From assembly GCA_963835935.1 (NCBI GenBank), contig CAWIHK010000001.1, forward strand, positions 682,001 to 746,000: a stretch of 64,000 nt of DNA. The letters are read 5' to 3'. The position numbers were made by a program, and so were the translations under genes. Source of the stretch: CAWIHK01 sp963835935. Its GTDB lineage: Bacteria; Bacteroidota; Ignavibacteria; UBA10030; CAVZMI01. Below the pieces are notes generated by a model, which was not told the origin of the DNA, made no database searches, and was given only the letters and a program-made list of their open reading frames with translations. Position 1 is the stretch's first letter. The number at the start of each line of letters is the position of its first letter. This document shows, piece by piece, positions 37,069 to 49,500 of the stretch.

Positions 37069-37510
37069 TTTGACTCCTATTTGTTTTACACACACACACA
37101 TGCCCGCTGATAAAAAATTTTTATCGTCAGCAGTTGCCGAAATCAAAGGCCGTGCCCTTCAATTAGCAAAATAAGAGGGGCACGGTTTATATACCCTTGA
37201 CGAGGCAACATCAAAACATATTTCAATATCAGCGGGCATGTGATACCAATTCAAATGGAATCCGGAGTGGATGAGCTGTGAAGTATTAATCAAAACCCAT
37301 GACGGAGTGCAACGACGGCGTGAGGTTTGTATTCCTACGAGTGAATGTGGTTTGTGGAACACAAATCTCATTCACGAGGCTATCGATTACGCAAGATAGT
37401 CACGTTTGGTTTGAGACCCACGCCACGTTTTTTGTGGCGGGGCTCCCTCGACTTCCCCGACTGAAGTCGTGAAAATCGAGGGACAGGAAAAACGAAACGG
37501 GACGTGCTGG
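36733..37510. repeat. SLOG/leader repeat unit, copy 2
   Basis: This stretch aligns with 20570-21377 over almost its whole length, including the leader and the distal CCCTCGAC...TCGAGGG block. A degenerate third copy of the distal block lies at about 38455-38606. Confidence 0.85.
37099..37239 (-). ncRNA. Nested inverted-repeat leader, copy 2
   Basis: The outer stem here is a perfect 13-bp pair, CATGCCCGCTGAT (37099-37111) with ATCAGCGGGCATG (37227-37239). Inner GTTGCC/GGCAAC and CCGTGCCC/GGGCACGG stems are kept, while loop bases differ from copy 1. This supports selection on the structure. Confidence 0.5.
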
Positions 37511-37516
37511 TAAAGA

Positions 37517-38197
37517 TTATTTGGTGAATCGGAGACCAGACAAATTCTGAACAGAGTCGAGAGAAACCTTATATGTATTAAGCATATCAGAGTAAGTATT
37601 ATCATTCTTGAATGAATACGCTTCAACAGCATCTAATCTTTTGATGTAGATAATTTTCCAGCAGTAATCCGGAACAATCACATTGCCGATATAATTTTCC
37701 GATGTTGATACAGCACCGTACCAAACGAGAACGCTATCGTAACTATAAACAAGTTTTCGTACATATTGTTCAAGCGATTTCCATCGGCCTCTATTTATTG
37801 ATGGGGTTTGTGGGCAGATATTCGAATAGTAAAAGCTCTCAACCATGCCGGTATCATCGCATCCGCAATCGAAGGCATCCATATTATGTCCGCGGTCATA
37901 GCCGGACTTGTGGTAATCTTTGTCGAGGTTTGTGTAATCAAGCATGAGAGGGTCGGGCCTGAACTTGTTGGTGCGGTTGAGCCTGTTCTGACACGATATC
38001 GTAGCATTAGTTAGCCAATATTTCACTACAATGGGTATATGCTTAGATTTGCTGAAAGTGGTTGTGTAATACTTATGTTTGATCGTGATGGTATCGGTGG
38101 ATAGATATTTTACTTGCGAAATTGCTTCCGAAAATCTGCCAATGCTTACAAACAACAGTAATACTATAAGGTAAATATGGTGTTTTGGAGTATTCAT
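37517..38197 (-). CDS. Secreted DNA/RNA non-specific endonuclease (DRGH type)
   Basis: From the ATG at 38197 (GGAG 8 bases upstream) the protein is 226 aa with a signal peptide of about 27 residues. It carries the beta-beta-alpha metal nuclease motif GYDRGHNMDAFD and the downstream metal/active-site segment YYSNICPQTPSINRGRW. These match NucA/Serratia-type nucleases, which cut DNA and RNA outside the cytoplasm. No inhibitor gene is adjacent. It lies just upstream, on the same strand, of SLOG repeat copy 2. Confidence 0.88.
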   Translation of the reverse strand: MNTPKHHIYLIVLLLFVSIGRFSEAISQVKYLSTDTITIKHKYYTTTFSKSKHIPIVVKYWLTNATISCQNRLNRTNKFRPDPLMLDYTNLDKDYHKSGYDRGHNMDAFDCGCDDTGMVESFYYSNICPQTPSINRGRWKSLEQYVRKLVYSYDSVLVWYGAVSTSENYIGNVIVPDYCWKIIYIKRLDAVEAYSFKNDNTYSDMLNTYKVSLDSVQNLSGLRFTK

Positions 38198-38261
38198 CGT
38201 TCTACTCCAAAACCATTTCAAAGATTTTCAAAAGTGGAGTTGTGACTATTGAAAATAGCGG

Positions 38262-38336
38262 GTCCCCGCTACTCCCAAAAGGCCGATTCATTCGAGAATC
38301 GGCTTTCTTTTTTATAACCCCGACTTGAACCTGCAA
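38262..38336 (+). repeat. Partial tRNA 3' end/terminator unit, copy 2
   Basis: GTCCCCGCTAC (38262-38272), a GCCGATTC...GAATCGGC hairpin with a T run, and GACTTGAACCTGCAA (38322-38336) repeat the unit at 15105-15178 with almost equal length (75 versus 74 bases). No tRNA body is present. Confidence 0.65.
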
Positions 38337-39085
38337 GGTGAACACTAGAATGCCATAGTGCATACAGCGCACGAATGCCCCAACGAACACACCACCTGCA
38401 AATAAAAAAAATGCTGCACAAGTAAAAAATGTCCTGTTTGATTTGGGACTATCTCCAAGTTTTTTGTGCCGAGGGTTCCATCGAGTTTCCCGACTGGGTT
38501 TGACAGATTCACCCCGAGAAAGTTGGGGTCGCTCGGCGAAGTAGTACCCCTCGACAAGCTCGGTGTAAACTTTGGTGCAGGGACAAGGAAGACGGGACGG
38601 GCTGAAAGGAATATTTTAAGAAAATTTGTATTGATCAATTTTAGTAATTGAACAGGTGATTCTGCTTTACAACCAAATAAATATCTTAACTTGCGAAGCG
38701 AGTTGGTGTTTAATAGTGTCTTCTTCAGAATTGGAATTAATTTTCCATAGGTCATCTCAATTTTGATTAATACAATACTATCTGATTCTGGAAAGATGCA
38801 ATATATGAGTCTCAAGAATATATACATTTTTATATTAATTGTATGTCACAAAATCATCAATTGACTGCGGTATTATAATAAAGAAGCATGCAACGTATGA
38901 TGAGTGGAGGTTTAGCCCCGTTACTAAATAAAGATTATTAGAAGATGATTCTCAAGATGGAGGAATCCGTAAAAAAGAATATTTTCTTGAAAATATTTCT
39001 TGACATCTTTTAAAAATATTCTTAATATCAAATAGAAATATTTTTTACTTAGTTATAATTATTCTACTCAGATTTTTTTGACATA
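38337..39085. other. Long non-coding AT-rich stretch
   Basis: Apart from the degenerate distal SLOG block (about 38455-38606, containing CCCCTCGACAAGCTCGG) no gene is recognised. A 160-codon minus-strand frame (38345-38827) is partly made of that repeat and looks spurious. Confidence 0.5.
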
Positions 39086-39226
39086 GAAGTTACACCAAGC
39101 TCTTTAATGATTTACAAAAAGAAGCTCAATTAAATAATAGAAGTACCAGACTCGGTGAACAGGCACAGATGCGGATGCAAACTTCCAAGGAAGCCTTCAC
39201 TCGATATGTACTCTTTAGCTCAATAC
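39086..39226 (+). repeat. 141-bp leader element, copy 1
   Basis: The element runs from GAAGTTACACCAAGCTC to about TCAATAC and is about 88% identical by eye to 39613-39753. Inside, AGTAC...GTACT and GTGAA...TTCAC with GGC...GCC can pair, giving a stem-loop. No gene follows copy 1 before copy 2. Confidence 0.7.
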
Positions 39227-39612
39227 AAGGAACTTATTTTTTAGCTTGACTTTTTCCGCCACGTACTGAAGCATCGGAGATGCACGTCGTGTTTTATTCC
39301 GCGAGGGCAGAAGTGTAATTTTTTATATTCCAGAGATTTTTATTTTGGTCAAGTGTGACGGAGAGCATATTTATTAAAAAGAAAAATTATTAAGATTGAT
39401 TCAAGTTTGAACTTTCGATTAATAAAAACTCTCAGGTTAAAACGAATGGTCAGAAATGAATTCAGTCGAAATTAGTATCTACCAAATCTTGCTTCGTAAT
39501 AAGCGAGTAATGTTAATGATTGAGGCGTAAAGTAAAAAAGACTTGTTGCTTTCTAATCGTATTTATTATTGTTCGGTTATTATTATTCTACATATAAATA
39601 TTTTTTGAAATG

Positions 39613-39753
39613 GAAGTTACACCAAGCTCCACATAATTTACAAAAAGGAACTCGATTAAATAATAGAAGTACCAGACTCGGTGAACAGGCGCAGATACGG
39701 ATGCAACCTTCCACAGAAGCCTTCACTTGATATGTACTCTTAGCCACAATACC
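39613..39753 (+). repeat. 141-bp leader element, copy 2
   Basis: This copy ends 30 bases before the start codon of the Ig-repeat gene, so it is probably in that gene's 5' untranslated leader. The potential stem-loop is preserved. No known riboswitch class is recognised. Confidence 0.6.
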
Positions 39754-39783
39754 AATTTATTCGCTTTCAACAGGAGATATGTT

Positions 39784-42700
39784 ATGCGCCGCTTCATCGT
39801 TTGCCTTGCCCTTATGTTGTCATTCGCTTCAACTCTACTTGCTCAACCCGCCGGCGGCGGGCAATATTCACCCAAGCTTCCGCTCGATGGTTTTCTCGCT
39901 TACGGCCCGCGGAAATTTGAACGGTTGACCGGCCAGTCCACAACATACACGGAAACCTTCACTATCCCAAAGAATTTGGTGGGGCCGTTTACACTGTATG
40001 TCGCAAACGGTTGGCCATCTGGAATCCGTGAGAATGACTGTAAAAACCCGGTCACAAGCGCAACTATAAAAATTAACGGCACCACTGTTATTGACCAGGA
40101 TGATTTTAAGGAAAAAAAGCACGTGATTATTAGAAGTGTAACTCTTTCTGAAAAGAATACAATCCAGGTAACCTTGAAAGGTAAACCGGGATCATTCATC
40201 TCGCTCGTTATCGTTGGCACGGATAAGACACCACCGAAACTTGTCATTACGTCACCGACACAAAACTTGATAACCAAAGAATCCCGGATCACCTGCTCTG
40301 GCACGGTATCGGATGAGACGAGAGTAACGCTCACCATAGATGGTGAAGTAGTATTTAGAGGACGTAGCGGTGCGTTTAGTGAAAAGATACAATTGAAGGA
40401 AGGAATCAATACTATCACATTTGTAGCAAAAGATTTATTTGGAAACGAAACAAAGGAAATGCGACAGGTTCAGCTAGATACCAAACCGCCGCAATTGACC
40501 GTGACGAGTCCAGCCGATGGCTACAAAACATCATCATCGACAGTTACGGTATCTGGCAAGATGGTCGATGCAACACCGGTGACAGTAACGGTGAATGATC
40601 AGAACGTACCGGTTTCATCAGCCGGAACATTCACAGATCAGGTACCTATTAATGTCGGGCAAAACACAATTACGATAGTAGTAACAGATGCGGCAGGCAA
40701 CACAACAACACAAACGCGGACTGTAACACGCACTGGGAGTAATGCGCCAACACTTGTAGTAACACAACCGATCGACGGATTTGCGACAAAAGAAAACACG
40801 GTTACAGTTCAAGGAACTGCAGTCGATTCAAGCGGCACGACACTTACGGTTACTGTAAATGGATCATCGGTTGCGATAGGAACCGGCGGAGCATTTTCAA
40901 CACAGGCAACGCTCACCGAAGGAACGAACACGATAACAATCGTTGCAACGAACGGAAGCGGACAAAGCACGGCCGTAACCCGTACAGTGAAAAAAGATTC
41001 AACTCCTCCGTTGCTTAGCGTAACAAACCCGACGGATGGACAACTTACAAGAGACAGCTCTGTAGTTGTTTTAGGAACAGTGACGGATGCAAGCGTCGTC
41101 ACACTTACGGTAAACGGACAGCAAACGATAATAGATCCAAGTGGAACATTTTCAGCAATTGTATCACTTAATGAAGGCACAAATCAAGTCAACGTAACTG
41201 CGATTGATGCGCTCGGGAATACATCCACGATTACAAGAACAATCATCAAAGACACAACGCCGCCTACGATACTCATTACATCCAACATTACACTCACACG
41301 AGATAGTCTGACGACGATTACGGGGAAGGTATCGGATGTGACAAGTGTTCAGGTGATTGTTGACGGACAACCGGTGACAGTGCAATCAGATGGCTCGACT
41401 TCGCTCGCCACAAGTGGTTCATTCAGCAGAACAATTGCACTTGTTGAAGGGACGAACCAAATTTATGTTGAAGCGACAGATGCGCTCGGTAACCAATCGA
41501 CGCAGACGGTAACAATTATTCGCGATAGTCAACCGCCGGTCATAACACTTTCATCATCCAATGACAATAAAATTACGAAAGATAGTGTAGTATCGGTAAA
41601 AGGTACGGTAAGCGATTCATCGAGTATGACTATAACAGTAAATGGTAAAGACGTTACAATAAATGGCGGAACATTCGAAACAACGGTAACGCTTATCGAA
41701 GGTGTGAACACGATAACAATTGTTGCAACGGATGCAGTTGGAAACTCAAGTACGATTACACGCAAAGTGATACGCGATACACAAGCGCCAGCGCTTGCGA
41801 TAACGAATCCGGCTGATGGTTTTATTACGAAAGATACTAGCGTCACGGTCAAAGGTATTACTTCGGATCTCAATGGAGTATCGTTGACGATAAACGGACA
41901 GCTTTTGAATGTAGGAATCGACAGCACATTCACAACGCAGGTATCGTTGAAAGAAGGCATCAACACGATTACAGTTACAGCAGCAGATTCGGCAGGTAAT
42001 ACGACGACATTGAACAGAATGGTTCGGCGCAAAACAACGATACCGGTGTTAACGATAACTTCACCGAAGGATAGTTTGATCACGCGAGATAGTATCGTAA
42101 TATTTACCGGAACCGTGAACGATTCTACAGTTCAGAAAATCTACCTCAACGCCGATTCGACGATGGTTGCGAGCGACGTATCGTGGAGTAAACAGGTTTT
42201 ACTCAATGAAGGAAGAAATGGATTTACAATAACTGCAACCGATATTGCCGGAAACCAGACTACTAAGTCTCGCTTAATCATAAAAGATACACAGCCGCCG
42301 TTGTTGATAGTGAATTCACCGATAGAAGGCTTCACGACGAATCGAAAGACTGCGAGTGTTAATGGAACTGTAAATGATTCCACAAATGTGGCTCTTACAA
42401 TAAATAAGAGCAATATTTCAATCGGAGCAGGAGGTGCGTTTAGCACTACCGTTAATCTTCCCGATGCTGTCGATACACTGATAGTATATGCATCGGATGC
42501 CGCCGGGAATATTTCACAATTGACAAGAATAATCAAAGTCGATACGAGTCCACCGGTACTCGTAATCACGTCGCCGAAAGATAGCTTGTTTACAAATGAT
42601 TCCACTGTAATTGTGAAAGGTTCGGTGGCTGATTCGTCAGGAATAAAAATGACGATTAATTCAACTGCAGCAACGGTTGATTCCGCAGGTAATTTTAGTC

Positions 42701-43452
42701 AACCGATTAAATTAACAGTCGGACAAAATACATTGACTATAACAGCAACCGATGATGCCGGAAATGTTACGACACTTTCAAGAGAAGTTACATGCGATCC
42801 TCATGCTGTGATTATCTCGTTCGAGCAGCTTGTCGATTCACTTAAATCAGTTACAGGCGGTACCGCTAATCCATTCAATGTAATTGACACTATTGCGTCG
42901 ATGCAACGCGGCTCGATGGATGCTGTCAAACAGCTTTTATCAATGGATTTTCAAAATGCACAGGGTGATACATCGTCGACTATTGATTCCAGTAATGTCC
43001 AGGATACACAACGGCAGGCATTATTAGGAGTAAGCATTCTTGAAGTAATGTCGACACCGCCGGCTTTTTCGTTATTGATGCAAACCGCGGAATTACATAA
43101 CGACTCAATAGTTCGTGGGAATGCACTCAATGCACTTGCGAGCACATATTATGAAGTTGTAACAAGAGATAGTCTTGCACCCGATTCGAACGTTGTACGC
43201 ATATTTTTAAAATATGTTGACAATGGAAGTGAAGTAAAAGGTTTATGGAAGAGCTATGCACAAATTGCCCGTGAAGGCTTGATTTCCTGGACCGGCATTG
43301 ATCCCGGTGATTCCATCATTGATGAGACCGATCTTACAGATCCGGATACAGGATTACCGGCTACTGCTGCACAACTCCGTGAAAAGTGGTGGTCCGATGT
43401 TGGGTCGAAGATGAAATGGGATATAACGTCGATGCAATTTAAAATTCAATAA
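39784..43452 (+). CDS. Secreted protein with ten Ig-like repeats
   Basis: From the ATG at 39784 (AGGAG site) the protein is 1222 aa. It has a signal peptide (about 20 residues), a 120-aa N-terminal domain and ten tandem domains of about 85 aa. The domain consensus is PPxLxITSPxDGxxTxDSxV...GTVSD...VTVNG...GTFS...LxEGxNTITIxATDAAGNTTT, a bacterial Ig-like fold. A 210-aa mostly helical C-terminus follows. It lies 48 bases upstream of the giant RHS gene and is likely co-transcribed. It could be a surface anchor, adhesin or export partner for the RHS protein; this is inference from position. Confidence 0.85.
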   Translation: MRRFIVCLALMLSFASTLLAQPAGGGQYSPKLPLDGFLAYGPRKFERLTGQSTTYTETFTIPKNLVGPFTLYVANGWPSGIRENDCKNPVTSATIKINGTTVIDQDDFKEKKHVIIRSVTLSEKNTIQVTLKGKPGSFISLVIVGTDKTPPKLVITSPTQNLITKESRITCSGTVSDETRVTLTIDGEVVFRGRSGAFSEKIQLKEGINTITFVAKDLFGNETKEMRQVQLDTKPPQLTVTSPADGYKTSSSTVTVSGKMVDATPVTVTVNDQNVPVSSAGTFTDQVPINVGQNTITIVVTDAAGNTTTQTRTVTRTGSNAPTLVVTQPIDGFATKENTVTVQGTAVDSSGTTLTVTVNGSSVAIGTGGAFSTQATLTEGTNTITIVATNGSGQSTAVTRTVKKDSTPPLLSVTNPTDGQLTRDSSVVVLGTVTDASVVTLTVNGQQTIIDPSGTFSAIVSLNEGTNQVNVTAIDALGNTSTITRTIIKDTTPPTILITSNITLTRDSLTTITGKVSDVTSVQVIVDGQPVTVQSDGSTSLATSGSFSRTIALVEGTNQIYVEATDALGNQSTQTVTIIRDSQPPVITLSSSNDNKITKDSVVSVKGTVSDSSSMTITVNGKDVTINGGTFETTVTLIEGVNTITIVATDAVGNSSTITRKVIRDTQAPALAITNPADGFITKDTSVTVKGITSDLNGVSLTINGQLLNVGIDSTFTTQVSLKEGINTITVTAADSAGNTTTLNRMVRRKTTIPVLTITSPKDSLITRDSIVIFTGTVNDSTVQKIYLNADSTMVASDVSWSKQVLLNEGRNGFTITATDIAGNQTTKSRLIIKDTQPPLLIVNSPIEGFTTNRKTASVNGTVNDSTNVALTINKSNISIGAGGAFSTTVNLPDAVDTLIVYASDAAGNISQLTRIIKVDTSPPVLVITSPKDSLFTNDSTVIVKGSVADSSGIKMTINSTAATVDSAGNFSQPIKLTVGQNTLTITATDDAGNVTTLSREVTCDPHAVIISFEQLVDSLKSVTGGTANPFNVIDTIASMQRGSMDAVKQLLSMDFQNAQGDTSSTIDSSNVQDTQRQALLGVSILEVMSTPPAFSLLMQTAELHNDSIVRGNALNALASTYYEVVTRDSLAPDSNVVRIFLKYVDNGSEVKGLWKSYAQIAREGLISWTGIDPGDSIIDETDLTDPDTGLPATAAQLREKWWSDVGSKMKWDITSMQFKIQ

Positions 43453-43500
43453 TTATGCTGACAATATTAAATAAAAATATTTTATAGAAGGAGCTTTGTT

Positions 43501-46500
43501 ATGCGGTCGAGTACAATAATTCTTATCCTTTTAATGGCATTTATTTGTAATATAGTTTTGGTATCATCTCAAACCTCCGAACCGTCGTCGAGCTATGCGA
43601 ACCGTTCATTAATGGAGGTTGCTAGAAATGGTTTAACACCACAAACAAAACTTATATCCTCTCCACAAAAGGTGGAAGTAAATGCAACAGGAAATTTCCA
43701 ATTCAGTTTGCCATTAATGACTATCCCAGGGCCAGGAGGATTAAATTATGACCTTAAACTTTCATATACACCGGGTGTAAAAGTAACTGATGAAGCATCA
43801 TGGGTTGGTCTCGGATGGAATTTAGATGTTGGTTGTATAAGAAGAGACGTGCAAGGAAGTATGGATGCAACAATTAATAAGAAAAATTATCTCGACGATA
43901 ACTTGTATTCTCAACCTGATGACTATATAAGAGATATCTATTCTATATCTTCTCCCGCGGGAAATGGAAAAGCTCTACAATATTTGAATGATGATGGAAT
44001 CACTTATAACTTTGCGCTCGAAGATTGGAAGGCATGGCAGATTATTTATGACCAATCGTATCATAGATTCATAGTTGTAATAGAAGACGGCACGAAATAC
44101 ATATTCGGATTGGCTGCACCAGGATTGGCTTGCAGAGCGCTGGGAGACCCGATTAATGGAGATCTTCATAATGGATTACCCCAAGAAGAACCATTTACAC
44201 AATGGTTTCTCACTGCCATTCTTGGACCCGATTATGTGGATGGAGGAGGTGACGAATACAATCCTCTCGACGGAACAATGCCAAATAAAGGCAATTGGAT
44301 AGCGATCAAATGGAAATATGATGATCACAATGGTGCTGAACGGACATTTAAGAAATTCTACTATAAGGCTTGGACCGATTTAGGTCAATATGGAACTGAT
44401 ATTAGCCTTACTTCGGTGACCTATCCATCATTTATAATTACACCTACTTTTGTTGCGAAATTCGAGACAGAAGATGAAATGCGAAATCCTATTAGTGAGT
44501 TGCTGGATACGAAATGGACTGAAGCAGATAAAGATTCCTGGATGGATTCGAATAATAAATACTTGGGTCAAGACGATGATGATACAGATTTTGGGCAAGT
44601 AAAAAAACGACTTAAAAGCATCAAATTATACAGGAATTACGATGGCAAATGTTTTACGACCATTCCTGCTACCCAACAAATTTTACAAGAAGTTGATTTT
44701 AAGTATCAAGAACCCGATCCAAATCTGAATTGGGATGGTCGCATTCAGCCTAAGCCGATGGAAACCATTAATCCTGATGGGACTAAAATAGACGGGTACA
44801 GAGAATTCAGAACTTTATTAAGAGGTATTACGACCATTGCTGGTGATGTAACTTTTCCTGATTACAGATTTGATTATTACGATATTATTGGTAATACAAA
44901 TCCATTTTGGTATAATGGATGGTTATCAGTGGGTGGGGTTTATGGTCTCCGATATTACGCAGGACCATTTTTAGATCCAGACAAATGTAGAGTCGGTTTT
45001 TTAGGTTGGTATAACAGTAAATCAGGGTCATTGACCAACGACTACACTTATCTGAACCAGTGTTACTATGCAAATGGAAATCTATCCGATGGAGTAATGT
45101 GGAATCTTAAAAAAGTTACTTATCCGAGCGGAGGTTCCATTACTTTTGATTATGAAAGCAACGTGTATTTAATGGATTTTACTTATATGGGAAGTACTTC
45201 TGCCATTCAGGTATGTGGGGCAGGATCAAGATTAAAGTCGCAAACACTTTATGGAGGTGATAATACTTCTGTTTCTGGGACGTATGTTTATAATTATGGC
45301 ACCGTTACTAGTGACAGCGATCCAACAATTGTGTCAGGTGTTGGACGAATGTACGCAGATCCGATCGAATATTATGCTACATTTCAAAAGTTTGTACTTC
45401 CGAATGGGAGCTTGTTGACTCGAACTTTTTATCCACCAGAAAATAGCTGGTTTTTTCACCAAACAAACCATCAAGTTTTATATCAACAAGTGACGGAACA
45501 GCAACCGGATGGTTCAATTATTAAATCTTACTATGGAACCGCTTATCTTAAAGAAAACATTTCACCGAATCTGGGAGATCTTGATACACAAGGTAATCTT
45601 ACAGCGCAAGGGATATTTAATGAAACGAAGAGTCGAAAAGGCTTATTAATAAAACGTGAATATTACGGGAGTGATGAACAACTTAAACCGGAAATAACCC
45701 CAAGAAAAACCGAGGAATTTAACCTGGCGGAAAATTTGAGTCATTATGCTGTCTCAGTATGGCCCATATTCTCAACACAAAAAGAATCTTATACTATTTC
45801 TTCAACAGTGGATGGAGTAGAATCTTTAATTGCTACATATTATTCATCTCAAGATGGTATGCCAAGTCTGATTGAAGAAACTAATAGCGATAATACAACG
45901 ACTCGGAGAACTCGTTTGTTTTATCCGAGTGATTTCGCAATATTCAATAACACAATTATCAATAGTTTAATTGACCGTAATATTCTTAATCCAGTTCTTG
46001 AGAAATTCATTAGCGATGGTACTCAGATTCAATCGGCGACTCTATCGATATATAATCAAGATACGCCGAATCTTATGCCTCGTCTATTTAAAGTCTTTAA
46101 CTTGTGTAGTACTGAACCAATCTTAGAGCCTATTAGCGATAATGATATTCTGAATGCCGAACAATATTATATACAAAATTCGTTTGATGATAATTATTTA
46201 ATGACCCAATCATTTGATATCTACGACGATTACGGACATCCTCTTCAATCGACCGATGCAAACGGAATTATTACAAAATCTATTTTTAATAGTTCCAATG
46301 GCACTCGTCTCGCCGATTTCAAAAATACAGGAATAGAAAACGTTAATGCTGATAATTTCGACGACGGTAGTATAACAGACAACGATCCTTTCTCGGGGAC
46401 AATTTCAGGTGATGGTAAATGGTCAATCGTAAATGGTGTTCTCACATCGAGTAATAATTCTACAAGCAGTGCTTATGCCGGTAATCACACAGCAGATTAT

Positions 46501-49500
46501 CAAAATTTCACTGCCGATGTTACACTGCACATTATCAATGATCATGGCGAAAGCGGGAATTGGGCAGGCATTCACTTCGGAAGCGAAGCTATCGATGTTT
46601 CCGGAACTGGTTATCTGGTGTATTACCAGAATAATGGCTCTATAAATCTCTATAAAGAAAAAGTGAATCTCATTTCAGTTCAAACATGCTTGTTACCCAA
46701 TGTGGGACGCCGATTGTCGGTTACGGTGAACGGAACTAATGTACAGGTTTTCATCGACGGTCAAAGGTTTATCAACTATAATCTCGAAACTCCAGCTACA
46801 GCAGGTTATATCAGTCTTGTTGCTTATGGAATCGATGCGGAATTCGATGACTTTCGCAGTTATCCAGTTGGCGCTCTGGCAAAATCCTATGGATATGATC
46901 CTATATTCTTGCATGTAACTCGTATGACAGACGAGAATGGCATCTCCATAAATTATGAATACGACGCCTGCAGGAGGTTACATCGTATACTCGATCAACA
47001 AAAAAATCCGCTTCAGGAAATTGATTATTCTCCAGATCTGCGATCCGTTAGTAAAACATATTTTCAACATGCAAACATTGTAAAGAATCCGAGCTTCGAA
47101 GATCAAGTCCAGGTTCTTCGTGCCGACCCTGCAAATAATCAATTATTCCCCAAAAATTGGATTCTTGAAACGGGACCGGATAAGGGGCAGCTCAACTTCA
47201 ATGATAGCTTATGCGTCCAGTTTTCTAATGACGGACCTATCGGTTCAAATGCCGTTCTGTTGACATCTAACAGCGTGCATCCCAATTACCGTATCGTACA
47301 GAATTTAGGAAAGTTGAAAACGGGTAAATCATATATTCTCTCATGGTCACAGCACGGATATGGCAGCATCGTATTATACTATTCCACCGTTTCGTCAGAA
47401 ACACAATTAATTCTGGGTAGTGGTTTAGATTATGAATATATCAATCATGCACAATTTACAGTCGACAGAGACGCCGATGTGTATATAGCCATACAATCGG
47501 GAGGAACCAACTATGAAGTTGATTTTGTCGAAGTACGCGAAGCCATCGGTGATAATGAATCTTGTACATTAAGCAGCGGTATATTGAATAATGAGAGACT
47601 CCCCGGATTTACACAAACAAAAATGGATGGCTTCGGTCGCGAAATTCAGGCGCTTACACAATTATCTTTAAGCAATCCAGGCAACGCTCCTCACGGATGG
47701 ATTGGTATTGATAAAGAGTACGATGCATCAGGCCGACTTACTTTAGTCGGTATTCCTGATGTCAGCGAATCATTTCCTTCGGGTGCCATTTGCAATAATT
47801 CTAATGAAACCGACTATTACCCCGATCCGTTAGACCGGGTTTTATATCAGAGTGGATCATGGGATATTAACAGAAATCATAGTGTGCAGTATTCATATTA
47901 TTGCAATGATGATCAAACATTATTTGAAACACAACGGATGGATGAGAACGGCAATACTGTAGATACATACAAGGATAGTTTTGGAAATATAATCAAGACA
48001 GTTGTCGATGCAGCGGGATTAAATCTAACAACAAGTTTTGGGTACGATATCATGGGCCATCTGCTTTATTCAATAGATCCGGAAGATCCGTATAGTAAAT
48101 CAAGTTGTTATGATTATAATACATTGGGGCAATTGACTGATAAATTGACTACGGATGCCGGATGGGTTTACTACTTGTATGATAAAAACGGCAACCTCAG
48201 GTTTACGAAAGATGCTGTGCATAACTTTGAACTCTTTCTATGCGACGTTCATCCCGGGAAAGGAAATCGCCAGGACGGTAAAAATATTTCATTGAATATG
48301 AAAACGTCCGGGAATTCCAAAACACCGATGGCCAAAAGCATAATTCCATCCGGTTCTAATAAGGCCGCACAGACACATGGCGCAAAGAAATTGAGAGGGA
48401 AAAATAAAACGTTAGACTATAGTAATATGACGATAATTAATTGGCCGGACGGACCGCTCTCCATTTCCGGTTCGAGTAATAATTCATACCTTGATGACGG
48501 CTACTTTACAATGTTCAGACCAGGAATGGTAACGATTATTTTTACGGCTGCAACGGCGAAATCCAACAATGCATTCGTTCGAATTATGGCTTCGAATGGA
48601 ACAATCATCTTTACATGTCCCAATTCACCCTATTCCGGTCTGCCTTACATTACGCATTTCTATCTTCCGAGAGGAGATTATATGATCGAATGCGAATCGC
48701 AAGTTGAAGTGCAAACATCTTATGCGATTTCCTGCAATAAATATTTCGATTTAGTTTACAATAAATATGATTCATTCAACCGCGTGATTGAAACTGGTGA
48801 GGTTGCATCGGAAAAGAATGATGATTATTTTACGGACGATTATGCTAAAGTAGCGGATTTTCCGTCAACCGGTTATGATTATATGATAGCAAAAAAATTC
48901 ATTTACGACATCCCCGCAGACGATCCGCTTGCAGCAAACCAGCGCAATATTCGGGGTAAATTATCTACGGCGATCTCGTACAGATTCGGGAATGTTGCGC
49001 TTATCACTTATTATTCTTATGATGAGCGGGACCGCGTCGAGTGGATTATCGAAAAAGGGCTTGGTTCTTCTCCGAAGAAAATCGAATATGCTTATGACAT
49101 GCAGGGCAATGTGCTAAAAAAAGGGATTGTGGAACTCTTGAATAAGAATTATAATCATTACACATCCTACAGTTATTATCAGAACGGACGATTAAAGGAA
49201 GTTGACGTGTCTCAACTAGGCAGCTCTTCCACAAACATCCTTGCCGGCAATTACTCGTACACCCCTACCGGAAAAGCATTGCAGCAACATCTCTGTCCGT
49301 CGAACAATGTAGTTATCGATTACTCGTACAATGAGCGTGATTGGCTAACGGGTATTCGGGCTAACCAGGGAAGTATATTTGAAATGAACCTCGGATATGA
49401 CAAGATAAACGGAATCGGCGTAGCTCAAAGTGCTGAACCACAATTTAACGGCAATATTAGCTGGTGCGATTTTAAGAATAATATAATCGATAATAACCAA

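Noticed and set aside
37702..38014. Frames on the plus strand across the nuclease gene
   Set aside because: They overlap the DRGH nuclease, whose motifs, signal peptide and ribosome site are clear.
36610..38197. Nuclease plus SLOG as a two-gene defence operon
   Set aside because: The nuclease has a signal peptide and the adjacent SLOG copy is truncated; copy 1 has no nuclease beside it.
38345..38827. 160-codon minus-strand frame
   Set aside because: Much of it is the distal SLOG-unit repeat, and the ends carry no gene signals.
40809..42605. Long minus-strand reading frames opposite the Ig repeats
   Set aside because: They mirror the codon bias of the plus-strand gene, lack ribosome sites and resemble no family.
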